NCBI RefSeq assembly: GCF_900323545.1
Contig: NZ_OOHN01000008.1
Span: 1,975,144 to 2,039,143, forward strand
From: Actinomyces sp. Marseille-P3109
GTDB taxonomy: Bacteria; Actinomycetota; Actinomycetes; Actinomycetales; Actinomycetaceae
Length of the DNA: 64,000 nucleotides
Reading direction: 5' to 3'
The position numbers and the translations under genes are program-made. Position 1 is the first letter of the stretch; every line of letters starts with the position of its first letter. The notes beneath the pieces are model-generated. The model was not told the DNA's origin. It ran no database searches and saw only the letters and a program-made list of their open reading frames with translations. Positions 1-8,410 of this stretch are shown here, piece after piece.

Positions 1-393
1 TCGGCCTACCCCGCGGACGACGAGGTGCGTGACGAGACCACCTCCCTGGAGGATCGCATCGAGATCCTGCGCCGACGCTTCGACGCCGGGGATGCCGAGC
101 TAACGCACCGGCTGAGGCTGTCTCAGCAGGCACTCACGCAGGCGCTGGCGATCCTGGCGGACGTCCTCAACCCCCAGGTGATCGTGCTGTCGGGATACCT
201 GGCCGCCTTCGCGGACGTGTTCCTCTCCCCCACCACCACCGCCCTGGAGGCGCGGCTCCTGGACACGCGCGCCCGAGTGAAGGTGAAGGTCTCCCACCTA
301 GGAAAGTGGGCTTCATCACACGGAGCGGCTCTGGTGGCACTGGAATCCGTGCTCGACAACCCCTCCCTGGTGGACCTCGGGCACAACACCTAG
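1..393 (+). CDS. ROK-family regulator or sugar kinase, C-terminal part (5' truncated by window edge)
   Basis: The reading frame is open from base 1, so only the last ~130 residues are present. The stretch ILADVLNPQVIVLSGYLAAF is the usual ROK C-terminal segment (a helix followed by a P-x-x-I/V-V-L-S/G-G strand). The start codon and any N-terminal winged helix lie outside the window. Many ROK proteins are repressors of sugar operons (NagC/XylR type), and this one sits 97 bp upstream of the co-oriented lacto-N-biose cluster, so local control of that cluster is a reasonable inference. A ROK kinase cannot be excluded without the N-terminus. Confidence 0.75.
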   Translation, partial: SAYPADDEVRDETTSLEDRIEILRRRFDAGDAELTHRLRLSQQALTQALAILADVLNPQVIVLSGYLAAFADVFLSPTTTALEARLLDTRARVKVKVSHLGKWASSHGAALVALESVLDNPSLVDLGHNT

Positions 394-490
394 CCGTCGT
401 CGGACATATCGACCACCTCGCCAGTAGCAGGCGGGCAGCGCGTGCTGTATTTTGTTCGGAGTTCAGACTATTCAGCTCGAAGGAGCGCTG

Positions 491-2701
491 ATGTCTCTCC
501 AGACCCAGCCCGCGCCGCAGGTCCCCGCCCAGGAGGGGGGACGTCTCACCCTGCCGATCCAGACCGGCATGGACGAGGACATCCGGGCCCTCGTCGCCCG
601 TCTGGGCGCCGACGCCGTGCGGAACTCCGACGGCACCGAGCTGCCCGGCATCGTCTCGGAGCTGGCCACCAAGGTCTACTCCACCTACTTCGTCGGACGT
701 GGGGACAACGCCTGGGCGGACGCTCACCCCGAGGAGGCCACCAGGATCTTCCTCATGTCCGACCGGGTCACCGCCACCGCCGACGGCCCTGTGAGCATCG
801 ACCTGCTGGCCTCCTGGTTCGCCGATCAGGTCCAACCGGACACCGGCTGCGACGTCTCGCGCTGGTGGCAGGCCCACGACCGCACCACCGGCCAGGAGCT
901 GCCAGCGCAGGCTTGGAGCATCGGGGCCGACGGACGCACGGTCACCGTGCACGACGCGCTCGCCGGACACGTCTACACCGTCAGCTTCCTGGCGACCCAG
1001 ATCTGGGATCCGACCCAGATGTACAACTACCTCACCAACGGCTGGGCCGACGACCCCTCGCGTGCGAGGGAGAAGCCCTTCGACGTGCGCCATACGGCCA
1101 CATGGGCTCACGTGCGCTCCCACCTGAGTACCTGGCTCGCCGAGCATCCCGAGGTGGACGTGGTCCGCTTCACCACCTTCTTCTACCACTTCACCCTCGT
1201 CTACGGCTCCGACGCCACCGAGCGCTACGTCGACTGGTTCGGCTACTCCGCCTCGGTGAGCGTCCCCGCCCTGGAGGCCTTCGAGGAGGAGTACGGCTAC
1301 CGTCTCACCGCCGAGGACTTCGTCGACGCCGGGTACTACAACTCCCCCTTCCGGGTTCCCACCCGCGCCTTCCGCGACTGGATCGACTTCCAGCAGCGAT
1401 TCGTCTCCTCCCGGGTACGCGAGCTGACCGAGGCCGTGCACGCCCGGGGCAAGGAGGCGATGATGTTCCTGGGGGACAACTGGATCGGCGCCGAGCCCTA
1501 CGGGAAGTACTTCGCCACGACCGGAATCGACGCCGTCGTCGGCTCTGTGGGCTCGGGGGCGACCTGCAGGATGATCGCCGACATCCCCCATGTCCGGTAC
1601 ACCGAGGGCCGGTTCCTGCCCTACTTCTTCCCCGACGTCTTCCATCCGGGCGGTGACCCCGTCACCGAGGCGAACCGCAGCTGGCTGGAGGCCCGCCGCG
1701 CCATCGTGCGCTCCCCCCTGGACCGGATCGGCTACGGCGGCTACCTGTCCCTGGCCGTCGAGCACCCCGACTTCATTGACCGCATCGAGCAGATCATCGC
1801 GGAGTTCCGCTCCATCCACGAGCGCTCCGGAGGCCGCCGGCCGCTGACCCCCGGTTTCAAGGTCGCCGTCATCAACTCGTGGGGCCGCCTGCGCTCCTGG
1901 ATGTCGCACATGGTGGCGCACGCGCTGTGGTACCGCCAGGCCTACACCTACCTGGGGGTCCTGGAGGCGCTGTCGGGCCTGCCCCTGGACGTGGAGTTCC
2001 TCTCCTTCGACGACGTGCGCGCAGGCATCCCCCAGGACGTGAAGGTCCTCATCTGCGCGGGGGCCGAGGGCACCGCCTTCTCCGGAGGCGAGCAGTGGGC
2101 GGAGGCGGACCTGGTCGCCGCGGTCAGCTCCTTCGTCGCCGCAGGCGGCGGCCTCATCGGGGTAGGAGCTCCCAGCGCCCACCCCGCCCACGGGGTCACC
2201 TTCCAGCTCGCCGACGTCCTGGGCGTCGACCGTGAGATCGGCTGGGGACTGAGCACCCGCCGGCCCCGTCCTGACGTGCAGGAGCACTTCATCAGCCAGG
2301 ACCTGACCGGCGGCTTCGACGACGGCGAGGGCACCCCCGACGTCATCGTCACCAGCCCCACCACCCGGGTGCTCGACGCCGCAGACGGCCAGGTCCGCCT
2401 CGCGGTCAATGAGCTGGGCCGGGGCAGAGCGGTGTACGCCACGGGGCTGCCCTACTGCGCCCAGAACTCCCGCATCCTGCACCGGGCCGTCTTCTGGGCC
2501 GCCGGCCAGGAGGAGGACTTCTCCCGCTGGGCGGCCCTCGACCCCAGGGTGGAGGTGGCCGCCTACCCCGATGGGCGCACCACCCTCGTCATCAACAACG
2601 CGCCAGAACCCGTCACGACGACGGTTCCGACGCCTCAGGGCCCCCGGACGGTGCGTCTGGAGGAAGGAGGGTATCAGTGGCTCACCGCTCCAGCGCAGTG
2701 A
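491..2701 (+). CDS. lnpA: 1,3-beta-galactosyl-N-acetylhexosamine phosphorylase (GH112)
   Basis: The product (736 aa) is a cytoplasmic phosphorylase that splits galacto-N-biose or lacto-N-biose with phosphate into galactose-1-phosphate and GalNAc or GlcNAc. Length matches the family (about 720-750 aa). The N-terminal part carries the GH112 barrel, with the conserved MMFLGDNWIGAEPYG segment. Its Asp329 is at the place of the family's general acid by motif context. A Rossmann-like glutaminase-type domain and a small beta domain follow. The ATG at 491 is chosen because GAAGGAG (479-485) lies 5 nt upstream; an in-frame ATG at 452 lacks a ribosome site. It is the first gene of a co-directional cluster with a sugar ABC importer, which supplies the intact disaccharide. 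Confidence 0.93.
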   Translation: MSLQTQPAPQVPAQEGGRLTLPIQTGMDEDIRALVARLGADAVRNSDGTELPGIVSELATKVYSTYFVGRGDNAWADAHPEEATRIFLMSDRVTATADGPVSIDLLASWFADQVQPDTGCDVSRWWQAHDRTTGQELPAQAWSIGADGRTVTVHDALAGHVYTVSFLATQIWDPTQMYNYLTNGWADDPSRAREKPFDVRHTATWAHVRSHLSTWLAEHPEVDVVRFTTFFYHFTLVYGSDATERYVDWFGYSASVSVPALEAFEEEYGYRLTAEDFVDAGYYNSPFRVPTRAFRDWIDFQQRFVSSRVRELTEAVHARGKEAMMFLGDNWIGAEPYGKYFATTGIDAVVGSVGSGATCRMIADIPHVRYTEGRFLPYFFPDVFHPGGDPVTEANRSWLEARRAIVRSPLDRIGYGGYLSLAVEHPDFIDRIEQIIAEFRSIHERSGGRRPLTPGFKVAVINSWGRLRSWMSHMVAHALWYRQAYTYLGVLEALSGLPLDVEFLSFDDVRAGIPQDVKVLICAGAEGTAFSGGEQWAEADLVAAVSSFVAAGGGLIGVGAPSAHPAHGVTFQLADVLGVDREIGWGLSTRRPRPDVQEHFISQDLTGGFDDGEGTPDVIVTSPTTRVLDAADGQVRLAVNELGRGRAVYATGLPYCAQNSRILHRAVFWAAGQEEDFSRWAALDPRVEVAAYPDGRTTLVINNAPEPVTTTVPTPQGPRTVRLEEGGYQWLTAPAQ

Positions 2702-2823
2702 GCGACCCCGTTCCATGTTCTGCAGGCGGATGCGCGTTGACAGCGTCATGTCACCGTCCTGTGACCGCCCCACCCCTCCGGCACCCGCCGGTCCCCTTTT
2801 CAATGACGAAGAAGGACAATCCC

Positions 2824-4116
2824 ATGAAGAAACATGCACTGGCCGCCTCGATGCTCGCCCTCGCGCTGCTCGCCTCAGGCTGCTCGGCCACGACCGGCTC
2901 ATCCGGTGCGTCAGGATCCGACGGCGTGATCCGCTACCTGCACCGCCTTCCCGACGGTGAGGGCATGACGAAGGTCAATGACATCGTGGCCCGGTGGAAC
3001 GCCGAGCACCCTGACATGAAGGTCGAGGCCACCAAGTTCGACGGCAAGGCCCCGGACATGAACGTCAAGCTGGAGAACGACGTCAAGGCCGGGACCGCCC
3101 CGTGCCTGGCGCAGGTCGGCTACGCCGAGATCCCCAAGCTCTACTCCTCCGGCCTGCTGGCCGATGTGTCCAGTGAGGCGGAGAAGTACAAGAGCCACTT
3201 CTCCGAGGGGTCCATGTCGCTGATGACCGTCGGCAAGACCACCGTCGGCCTGCCGCAGGACTCCGGCCCGCTGGTCTACTTCTACAACAAGGCCGCCTTC
3301 GACCAGCTTGGGCTGAGCGTGCCCACCACGAGCGCCGAGCTGGCCGACGTCGCCCAGAAGGCGGCGGCCCAGGGCAAGTACGCGCTGGCCTTCGAGCCCG
3401 ATGAGGCCCCCAACACCCTGGCGGGACAGTCGGCCGCGGCCGGCGCCCAGTGGTTCACCGCCGACAACGACAAGTGGAAGGTCAACGTCACCAGCCCGGA
3501 GACAGCCAAGGTCTCCACCTTCTGGCAGGGCGTCCTGGACTCCAAGACGGCCCTCGTGGCCAACCGCTGGGACGACGCCTTCGGCAAGGCGCTGGTCGAC
3601 CAGCAGCTCATCGGCACCATCGGCGCCGCCTGGGAGGGCGCGCTCCTGGCCGACACGATGAAGGACTCCCCCAACGCCGGCTCCTGGGCGGTCGCCCAGC
3701 TTCCCGCCTTCGGTGACACGCCCATGTCCGGTCCCGACGGCGGTTCCGGTGTGGCCGTCCTCAAGGGCTGCTCCAACCCTGAGGGGGCCATGGCCTTCAA
3801 CGACTGGTTCAACACGCAGGTCGACGACCTGGCCACCCAGGGACTGGTCCTGACCGCGAAGGCACCGGTGAAGACCCCGGAGTCCATCTCCACCTTCTTC
3901 GGAGGCCAGGACGTCTACGCCGAGTTCACCAAGGCCAACGCGACCGTGAACTCCAAGTTCGGCTTCATGCCGACCTGGCCCTCCCTGGCGGACCCCATGA
4001 CCCAGGCCGCCGAGGCGGCCGGGAAGGGAACCGGCAAGGTCGATGACATCTTCCAGGCGGCCCAGAAGAGCTCTGTCAGCTCCCTGAAGGACGCCAACCT
4101 GCCCGTCGCCGAATAG
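2824..4116 (+). CDS. Sugar ABC transporter substrate-binding lipoprotein
   Basis: This 430-aa family-1 extracellular solute-binding protein has a lipoprotein signal peptide with lipobox LASGC (Cys20), so it is tethered to the outer face of the membrane. The GAAGGAC at 2811-2817 supports the ATG at 2824 over upstream in-frame starts. The fold shows typical SBP_bac_1 landmarks: an N-terminal 'WNAEHPDMKVEATKFDG' strand-helix unit and a 'QDSGPLVYFYNKAAFDQLGL' hinge region. It lies 122 bp after the GH112 phosphorylase gene and is followed by two permease genes. By position it is the binding protein for Gal-beta-1,3-HexNAc disaccharides, analogous to the bifidobacterial GNB/LNB binding protein. Substrate is inferred from context. 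No ATPase gene is in the cluster, so a shared MsmK-type ATPase elsewhere is likely. Confidence 0.88.
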   Translation: MKKHALAASMLALALLASGCSATTGSSGASGSDGVIRYLHRLPDGEGMTKVNDIVARWNAEHPDMKVEATKFDGKAPDMNVKLENDVKAGTAPCLAQVGYAEIPKLYSSGLLADVSSEAEKYKSHFSEGSMSLMTVGKTTVGLPQDSGPLVYFYNKAAFDQLGLSVPTTSAELADVAQKAAAQGKYALAFEPDEAPNTLAGQSAAAGAQWFTADNDKWKVNVTSPETAKVSTFWQGVLDSKTALVANRWDDAFGKALVDQQLIGTIGAAWEGALLADTMKDSPNAGSWAVAQLPAFGDTPMSGPDGGSGVAVLKGCSNPEGAMAFNDWFNTQVDDLATQGLVLTAKAPVKTPESISTFFGGQDVYAEFTKANATVNSKFGFMPTWPSLADPMTQAAEAAGKGTGKVDDIFQAAQKSSVSSLKDANLPVAE

Positions 4117-4158
4117 GCAGTAGGCAGCTACCGGCACCACGATCGAAGTGAGAACACC

Positions 4159-5127
4159 ATGAGCACGACGACGAGCACGACGACAACGACGGTGGGGCGC
4201 TCCCCGGCCATCCGCACCACCTCGCTGCGCAAGCGCAGGCAGGCCCGGGCGGGTATCGGGTTCGTGGCACCGTTCATGACCATGTTCGCGGTCGTCTTCC
4301 TCATTCCGATCGTGGTGTCGGTCTACCGATCCTTCTTCCGGGACGTCGCCGCGGGCGGAGACCTTTATGGCGGCGGGGACAAGGTCAGCACCTTCGTCGG
4401 CCTGGACAACTACGCCCAGGCCGCGGGGCAGCCCGCCTTCTGGAAGGGAATGGGGCGGGTCCTGCTGTTCGGCGTCGTCCAGGTCCCGGTCATGATCGTG
4501 GCGGCGCTCGCCCTGGCGCTGGTGCTCGACTCCCTCCTGGTCAAGCGGGTGACGGTCTTCCGCCTGGGCTTCTTCCTGCCCTACGCGATCCCCGGGATCG
4601 TGGCCGCGATCGTGTGGCTCTACATGTACAACCCCAGCTTCTCCCCGATCAACGAGCTGCTGGGACTCGTGGGGCTCAACGTGGACTTCTTCGGCAGGAA
4701 CATCATCCTGTGGTCGATGGCGAACATCACGACGTGGACCTTCACCGGTTACAACATGCTCATCTTCCTGGCGGCGCTCCAGTCCGTTCCCCACGAGCTC
4801 TACGAGGCGGCCCGCATCGACGGCGCCACCGGGTGGCAGATCGTCCGGCGCATCAAGATCCCCATGGTCCGCTCCGCCTCCCTGCTGGCGGTGCTGCTGT
4901 CCATCATCGGAACCGTGCAGCTGTTCAACGAGCCCACCGTTCTGTACAACCAGAACCAGTGGATGGGGCTGGACTACACCCCGATGATGATGGCCTACAA
5001 CTCGATGACCGGCGCGCTCTCACCATCCGGCTCGGGCCCGGCGTCCGCGGTCTCCGTCCTCATCGCCCTGGTGGCCGGCGTCCTGGCCGCCCTCTACGCC
5101 CTGGTGCAGAACAGGATCGACAAGTGA
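4159..5127 (+). CDS. Sugar ABC transporter permease 1 (MalF/UgpA type)
   Basis: The product is a 322-aa integral membrane protein with six hydrophobic helices. The cytoplasmic loop EAARIDGATGWQIVRRIKIP is the EAA motif that contacts the ATPase. The N-terminus is a Thr/Ser-rich cytoplasmic tail followed by the first helix around residues 35-55. It starts 42 bp after the binding-protein gene and ends in a GTGA overlap with the next permease. The last 46 bases of this gene belong to a perfect 129-bp repeat whose second copy lies at 5960-6088, so its C-terminal residues AALYALVQNRIDK recur at the end of permease 2. Confidence 0.9.
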   Translation: MSTTTSTTTTTVGRSPAIRTTSLRKRRQARAGIGFVAPFMTMFAVVFLIPIVVSVYRSFFRDVAAGGDLYGGGDKVSTFVGLDNYAQAAGQPAFWKGMGRVLLFGVVQVPVMIVAALALALVLDSLLVKRVTVFRLGFFLPYAIPGIVAAIVWLYMYNPSFSPINELLGLVGLNVDFFGRNIILWSMANITTWTFTGYNMLIFLAALQSVPHELYEAARIDGATGWQIVRRIKIPMVRSASLLAVLLSIIGTVQLFNEPTVLYNQNQWMGLDYTPMMMAYNSMTGALSPSGSGPASAVSVLIALVAGVLAALYALVQNRIDK

Positions 5128-5210
5128 AGCCCACCGACACCCCTCGTTCGCTGCGTCCGTCGATCCCCACGCGGGTCCTGACGATCGCGGTCCTGGTCAT
5201 CGTCCTGGCC
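5082..5210 (+). repeat. 129-bp direct repeat, copy 1
   Basis: This copy spans the 3' end of permease 1, the GTGA overlap and the first 29 codons of permease 2. It is identical base for base to 5960-6088, with an offset of 878 bp. Both ends of the unit are CCTGGCC, so the event looks like insertion of a 122-bp segment at a CCTGGCC site. Confidence 0.97.
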
Positions 5211-6005
5211 TACATGCTCGGCCCGGTCTACTGGCTCATCGTCTCCTCCACCAAGTCCAACTCCGATCTGCTGACCACCTCCGGGTGGTGGTTCTCCCAG
5301 CGCAACAGCTTCTCCGCCAACTACACCGCGCTGATGAGCTGGACCCAGGGACTCTTCTGGCGCTGGATCCTCAACTCCCTGCTCTACTCGACCCTCGCCG
5401 GGGTGCTGGGAACGCTTCTATCGGTCGCCGCGGGCTACGGCCTGGCGAAGTTCGAGTTCGCCGGTCGGGGCGCCGTGCAGGTCGCCATCCTCTCCGGTCT
5501 CCTCATGCCCATCGCCCTGCTGACCATCCCCCTGTACCTGGTCCTCGACGCCGTGAACCTCACCAACACCATCTGGTCGGTCATCCTTCCGTGCTCGGTC
5601 AGCCCCTTCGGGGTCTTCCTGGGCCGCGTCTACGCCGATTCCTCGGTGCCCAACGAGATCATCGACTCGGCCCGCATCGACGGGGCCGGCGAGATCCGCA
5701 TCTTCTTCACGATCGTCCTGCGGCTGCTCGCCCCGGCGATGGTGACCATCTTCCTGTTCATCTTCGTGGCGACCTGGAACAACTTCTTCCTGCCCCTGAT
5801 GACGATCAACTCCGCCTCGCTCAAGCCCGTCACCCTGGGGCTCTATGGGATGTCGTCCTACTTCAACCCCCAGTACGGTGCGCTCCTCCAAGGAGCCCTT
5901 CTGGGTGTCATCCCCTTGATCGTGCTGTTCCTGGGCCTGCAGCGCTTCTGGCAGTCCGGCCTGGCCGCCCTCTACGCCCTGGTGCAGAACAGGATCGACA
6001 AGTGA
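5124..6005 (+). CDS. Sugar ABC transporter permease 2 (MalG/UgpE type) with an acquired C-terminus
   Basis: This 293-aa membrane protein has six predicted helices and the EAA loop SARIDGAGEIRIFFTIVLRL. The start is the GTG at 5124, overlapping the stop of permease 1 (GTGA), so translation is probably coupled. The body ends normally for the family at LQRFWQSGL (compare LQRYFxxGLxxGxVKG in relatives). The final residues AALYALVQNRIDK are instead identical to the end of permease 1, because a 129-bp duplicated segment replaces the natural 3' end. The original ending cannot be reconstructed from the window. The replaced tail is short and follows the last helix, so the transporter may still work. 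Confidence 0.87.
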   Translation: MKPTDTPRSLRPSIPTRVLTIAVLVIVLAYMLGPVYWLIVSSTKSNSDLLTTSGWWFSQRNSFSANYTALMSWTQGLFWRWILNSLLYSTLAGVLGTLLSVAAGYGLAKFEFAGRGAVQVAILSGLLMPIALLTIPLYLVLDAVNLTNTIWSVILPCSVSPFGVFLGRVYADSSVPNEIIDSARIDGAGEIRIFFTIVLRLLAPAMVTIFLFIFVATWNNFFLPLMTINSASLKPVTLGLYGMSSYFNPQYGALLQGALLGVIPLIVLFLGLQRFWQSGLAALYALVQNRIDK

Positions 6006-6088
6006 AGCCCACCGACACCCCTCGTTCGCTGCGTCCGTCGATCCCCACGCGGGTCCTGACGATCGCGGTCCTGGTCATCGTCCTGGCC
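5960..6088 (+). repeat. 129-bp direct repeat, copy 2 (at the permease 2 / phosphohexomutase junction)
   Basis: This exact copy of 5082-5210 sits at the end of permease 2. It supplies the last 13 codons and stop of that gene, a second GTGA start at 6002, and 29 codons of permease 2's N-terminus. Those codons run in frame, without a stop, into the downstream phosphohexomutase. It is either a recent duplication or an assembly artefact. Confidence 0.97.
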
Positions 6089-6136
6089 GTCCCGCCGCCC
6101 CGTCCCGGGCAACGGCGCCTCACCAGAGGAACAACC

Positions 6137-7555
6137 ATGATCCACTTCGGCACCGGCGGCTGGAGAGCCGTGATCGGCGATGAGTTCACCCGCGCCCACG
6201 TCAGGCTCCTGACCCAGGGGCTGGCCAACCGCATCCTCGCTGAGGACACGGCCGAGCAGGGCGTCGTCATCGGCTACGACCGCCGCTTCCTGTCGGACAC
6301 CGCAGCCTGGTGGGCCGTCGAGGTGCTCGTCGGAAACGGTATCCAGGTCACCCTCATCGACCGCCCCTCCCCCACACCTACCACCATGTGGACCGTGCGT
6401 CGTCTCAAGGCCGCCTACGGGATGGCCGTGACCGCCTCCCACAACCCGGCCCTGTACAACGGCATCAAGATCTTCCTGCCCGGTGGCCGTGACGCCGATC
6501 TGGAGTTCACCGACGAGCTCGCCGCCTCCCTGGGACTCCTGACGGATGCGGACGTGCGCAGCGTCGAGCCCCATGAGGCCCGCTCCTGCGAGCTCGTCAC
6601 CATCCAGCGCTCCATCAACTGGTACCTGGACGCGATCATCGACAAGCTCGACACCGAGACCATCCGCCACGCCCACATGCACATCGTGCTGGACCCGATG
6701 TTCGGGGTCTCCGAGACGAGCCTGCAGACGATCCTGCTGACCGCCCGCTGCCAGGTGGACGTCATCCACGACCGCCACGACCCGCTGTTCGGGGGCCGCA
6801 TGCCCTCACCCACCGAGGGAACCGTGACCACCTTGCGCAACGCCGTCGTCGAGTCCGGCGCAGACCTGGGCATCGCCACCGACGGTGACGCGGACCGTCT
6901 GGGCATCATCGACGACACCGGCGCCTACCTCACCCCCAACCAGGTCCTGGTCCTGCTCTACGACTACCTACTGACCCGAAAGGGGTGGACGGGCCCGGCC
7001 GTGCGCAACATGTCCACCACCCACCTGCTGGACCGGGTCGCGGCCGCCCACGGGCAGGTCTGCTACGAGGTGCCCGTCGGCTTCAAGTGGATCAGCGCCA
7101 AGATGGCCGAGACCGGCGCCGTCATCGGAGGCGAGTCCTCCGGCGGTCTGACCGTGCGCGGTCACATCCCCGGCAAGGACGGGGTCTACGCCGGCTCCCT
7201 GCTGGTCGAGGCGGTGGCGGCCTCGGGCAAGAAGCTCTCCGAGCTCTACGCCGATATCGTGGCCAGGTACGGCGAGCTCGTCATGGTCGAGGGCGCCTAC
7301 GGCTTCACCTCCGAGCGGCGCGCCGAGCTGGAGGAGCGCATTTTCTGCGCCCATGATCTTCCCGCCTTCGCTCATGACGTGGAGCGCGTCTCCTGGGACG
7401 ACGGCTGCAAGGTCTACTTCACAGGCGGCGGCTGGGTGACGATCCGCTTCTCGGGCACCGAGCCGCTCCTGCGGGTCTTCGCCGAGATGCCCACCGGTGA
7501 CGAGGCCCGCTCGATCGCGGCCGTCGTCGCGAGCCACTACGGCCTGAACGCCTGA
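6137..7555 (+). CDS. Alpha-D-phosphohexomutase (phosphoglucomutase/phosphomannomutase family)
   Basis: This 472-aa cytoplasmic enzyme moves phosphate between C1 and C6 of hexose or N-acetylhexosamine phosphates. The active-site phosphoserine loop TASHNP is at residues 99-104 (Ser101), the metal site is DGDADRLG, the sugar-specificity loop is GGESSGG, and the phosphate-binding loop is RFSGTEPLLRV. AGAGGA (6125-6130) 6 nt before the ATG at 6137 supports this start. A longer form beginning at the duplicated GTG (6002) would add 45 residues, including the first helix of permease 2. In this cluster it could link galactose-1-phosphate or HexNAc-phosphates to central metabolism; the real substrate is not shown by the sequence. 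Confidence 0.9.
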   Translation: MIHFGTGGWRAVIGDEFTRAHVRLLTQGLANRILAEDTAEQGVVIGYDRRFLSDTAAWWAVEVLVGNGIQVTLIDRPSPTPTTMWTVRRLKAAYGMAVTASHNPALYNGIKIFLPGGRDADLEFTDELAASLGLLTDADVRSVEPHEARSCELVTIQRSINWYLDAIIDKLDTETIRHAHMHIVLDPMFGVSETSLQTILLTARCQVDVIHDRHDPLFGGRMPSPTEGTVTTLRNAVVESGADLGIATDGDADRLGIIDDTGAYLTPNQVLVLLYDYLLTRKGWTGPAVRNMSTTHLLDRVAAAHGQVCYEVPVGFKWISAKMAETGAVIGGESSGGLTVRGHIPGKDGVYAGSLLVEAVAASGKKLSELYADIVARYGELVMVEGAYGFTSERRAELEERIFCAHDLPAFAHDVERVSWDDGCKVYFTGGGWVTIRFSGTEPLLRVFAEMPTGDEARSIAAVVASHYGLNA

Positions 7556-7579
7556 GACGAGCAGGAGGAGAGGATCCAC

Positions 7580-8410
7580 ATGACTGACGCGATGACTGAC
7601 GCAGCGGACCGGACCCGCACCGCCGTCATCCTGGCCCGGGGCCTGGGGACCCGCATGCGGGCGGAGGGCTCGGCCGGCTCCGGCCTGACCTCCCAGCAGG
7701 CCGCTGCCGCCGCCAGCGGATACAAGGCCCTCATGCCCATCGGCGGGCACCGGCTCATCGACTACGGCCTGGCGGCCCTGGCCGATGCCGGGATCGAGCG
7801 GGCCGTCCTGGTCGTCGGACCCGAGCACGAGGACTTCCGCCGTCACATCGACTCCTTGGAGCTCAAGCGGCTCACGATCGACCTGGCCGTCCAAACCGAG
7901 CCCCTGGGAACGGCCGACGCCGTGCTGTCCGCCGAGTCGGCCGTGGACGGGGAGCCCTTCCTCATGGTCAACGGGGACAACTACTACCCCCGCCGGGCGC
8001 TGCGCGACCTGGCCCGCCACCGGGGCAACGCCCTGGCCGGCTTCGACCGCGCCGCGCTCGTGGCCGACTCCAACATCCCCGCGGAGCGGATCGCCGCCTT
8101 CGCGCTCGTGCGCGCCCGCGACGGACTGCTGGAGGAGATCGTCGAGAAACCCTCCCCCCAGGCCGTCCAGGACGCAGGCGCCCACGCCCTGGTGTCGATG
8201 AACGCCTTCGGCTTCACGGCTGAGATCTTCACCGCCTGCCGCCGGATCACCCCCTCGCCGCGCGGCGAGCTGGAGATCGTCGACGCCGTGCGCGCTCTGC
8301 ACAGCCCGGTGTCGGTCCTGCCCGCCACCGGGGCGGTCCTGGACCTGTCGCGCCGCGAGGACATCGGCGAGGTCGAGGCACGCCTGGCTGAGGCGGAGGT
8401 GTCCCTATGA
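7580..8410 (+). CDS. Sugar-1-phosphate nucleotidyltransferase-like protein
   Basis: The product is a 276-aa NTP-transferase-fold protein. The N-terminal signature LARGLGTRM (residues 18-26) is the nucleotide-binding loop, with Arg where most relatives have Ala (LAAGxGTRM). VNGDNYYP carries the metal-binding Asp, and the EKPSPQ segment is also typical. A strong ribosome site (AGGAGGAGAGG, around 7563-7573) precedes the ATG at 7580. It lies 24 bp after the mutase and overlaps the kinase gene by ATGA, so the three are probably co-translated. It presumably activates a hexose- or HexNAc-1-phosphate to an NDP-sugar, replacing the uridylyltransferase used in the bifidobacterial pathway. Specificity is unknown. 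Confidence 0.8.
   Translation: MTDAMTDAADRTRTAVILARGLGTRMRAEGSAGSGLTSQQAAAAASGYKALMPIGGHRLIDYGLAALADAGIERAVLVVGPEHEDFRRHIDSLELKRLTIDLAVQTEPLGTADAVLSAESAVDGEPFLMVNGDNYYPRRALRDLARHRGNALAGFDRAALVADSNIPAERIAAFALVRARDGLLEEIVEKPSPQAVQDAGAHALVSMNAFGFTAEIFTACRRITPSPRGELEIVDAVRALHSPVSVLPATGAVLDLSRREDIGEVEARLAEAEVSL

Noticed and set aside
167..2902. Long minus-strand open frame (911 codons) opposite the GH112 phosphorylase
   Set aside because: Low-complexity Gly/Asp/Val/Arg composition, no motifs and no ribosome site. It is a GC-rich shadow of the phosphorylase gene.
2911..4794. Long minus-strand frame opposite the sugar-binding protein and permease 1
   Set aside because: Shadow composition and no homology; the plus-strand genes are certain.
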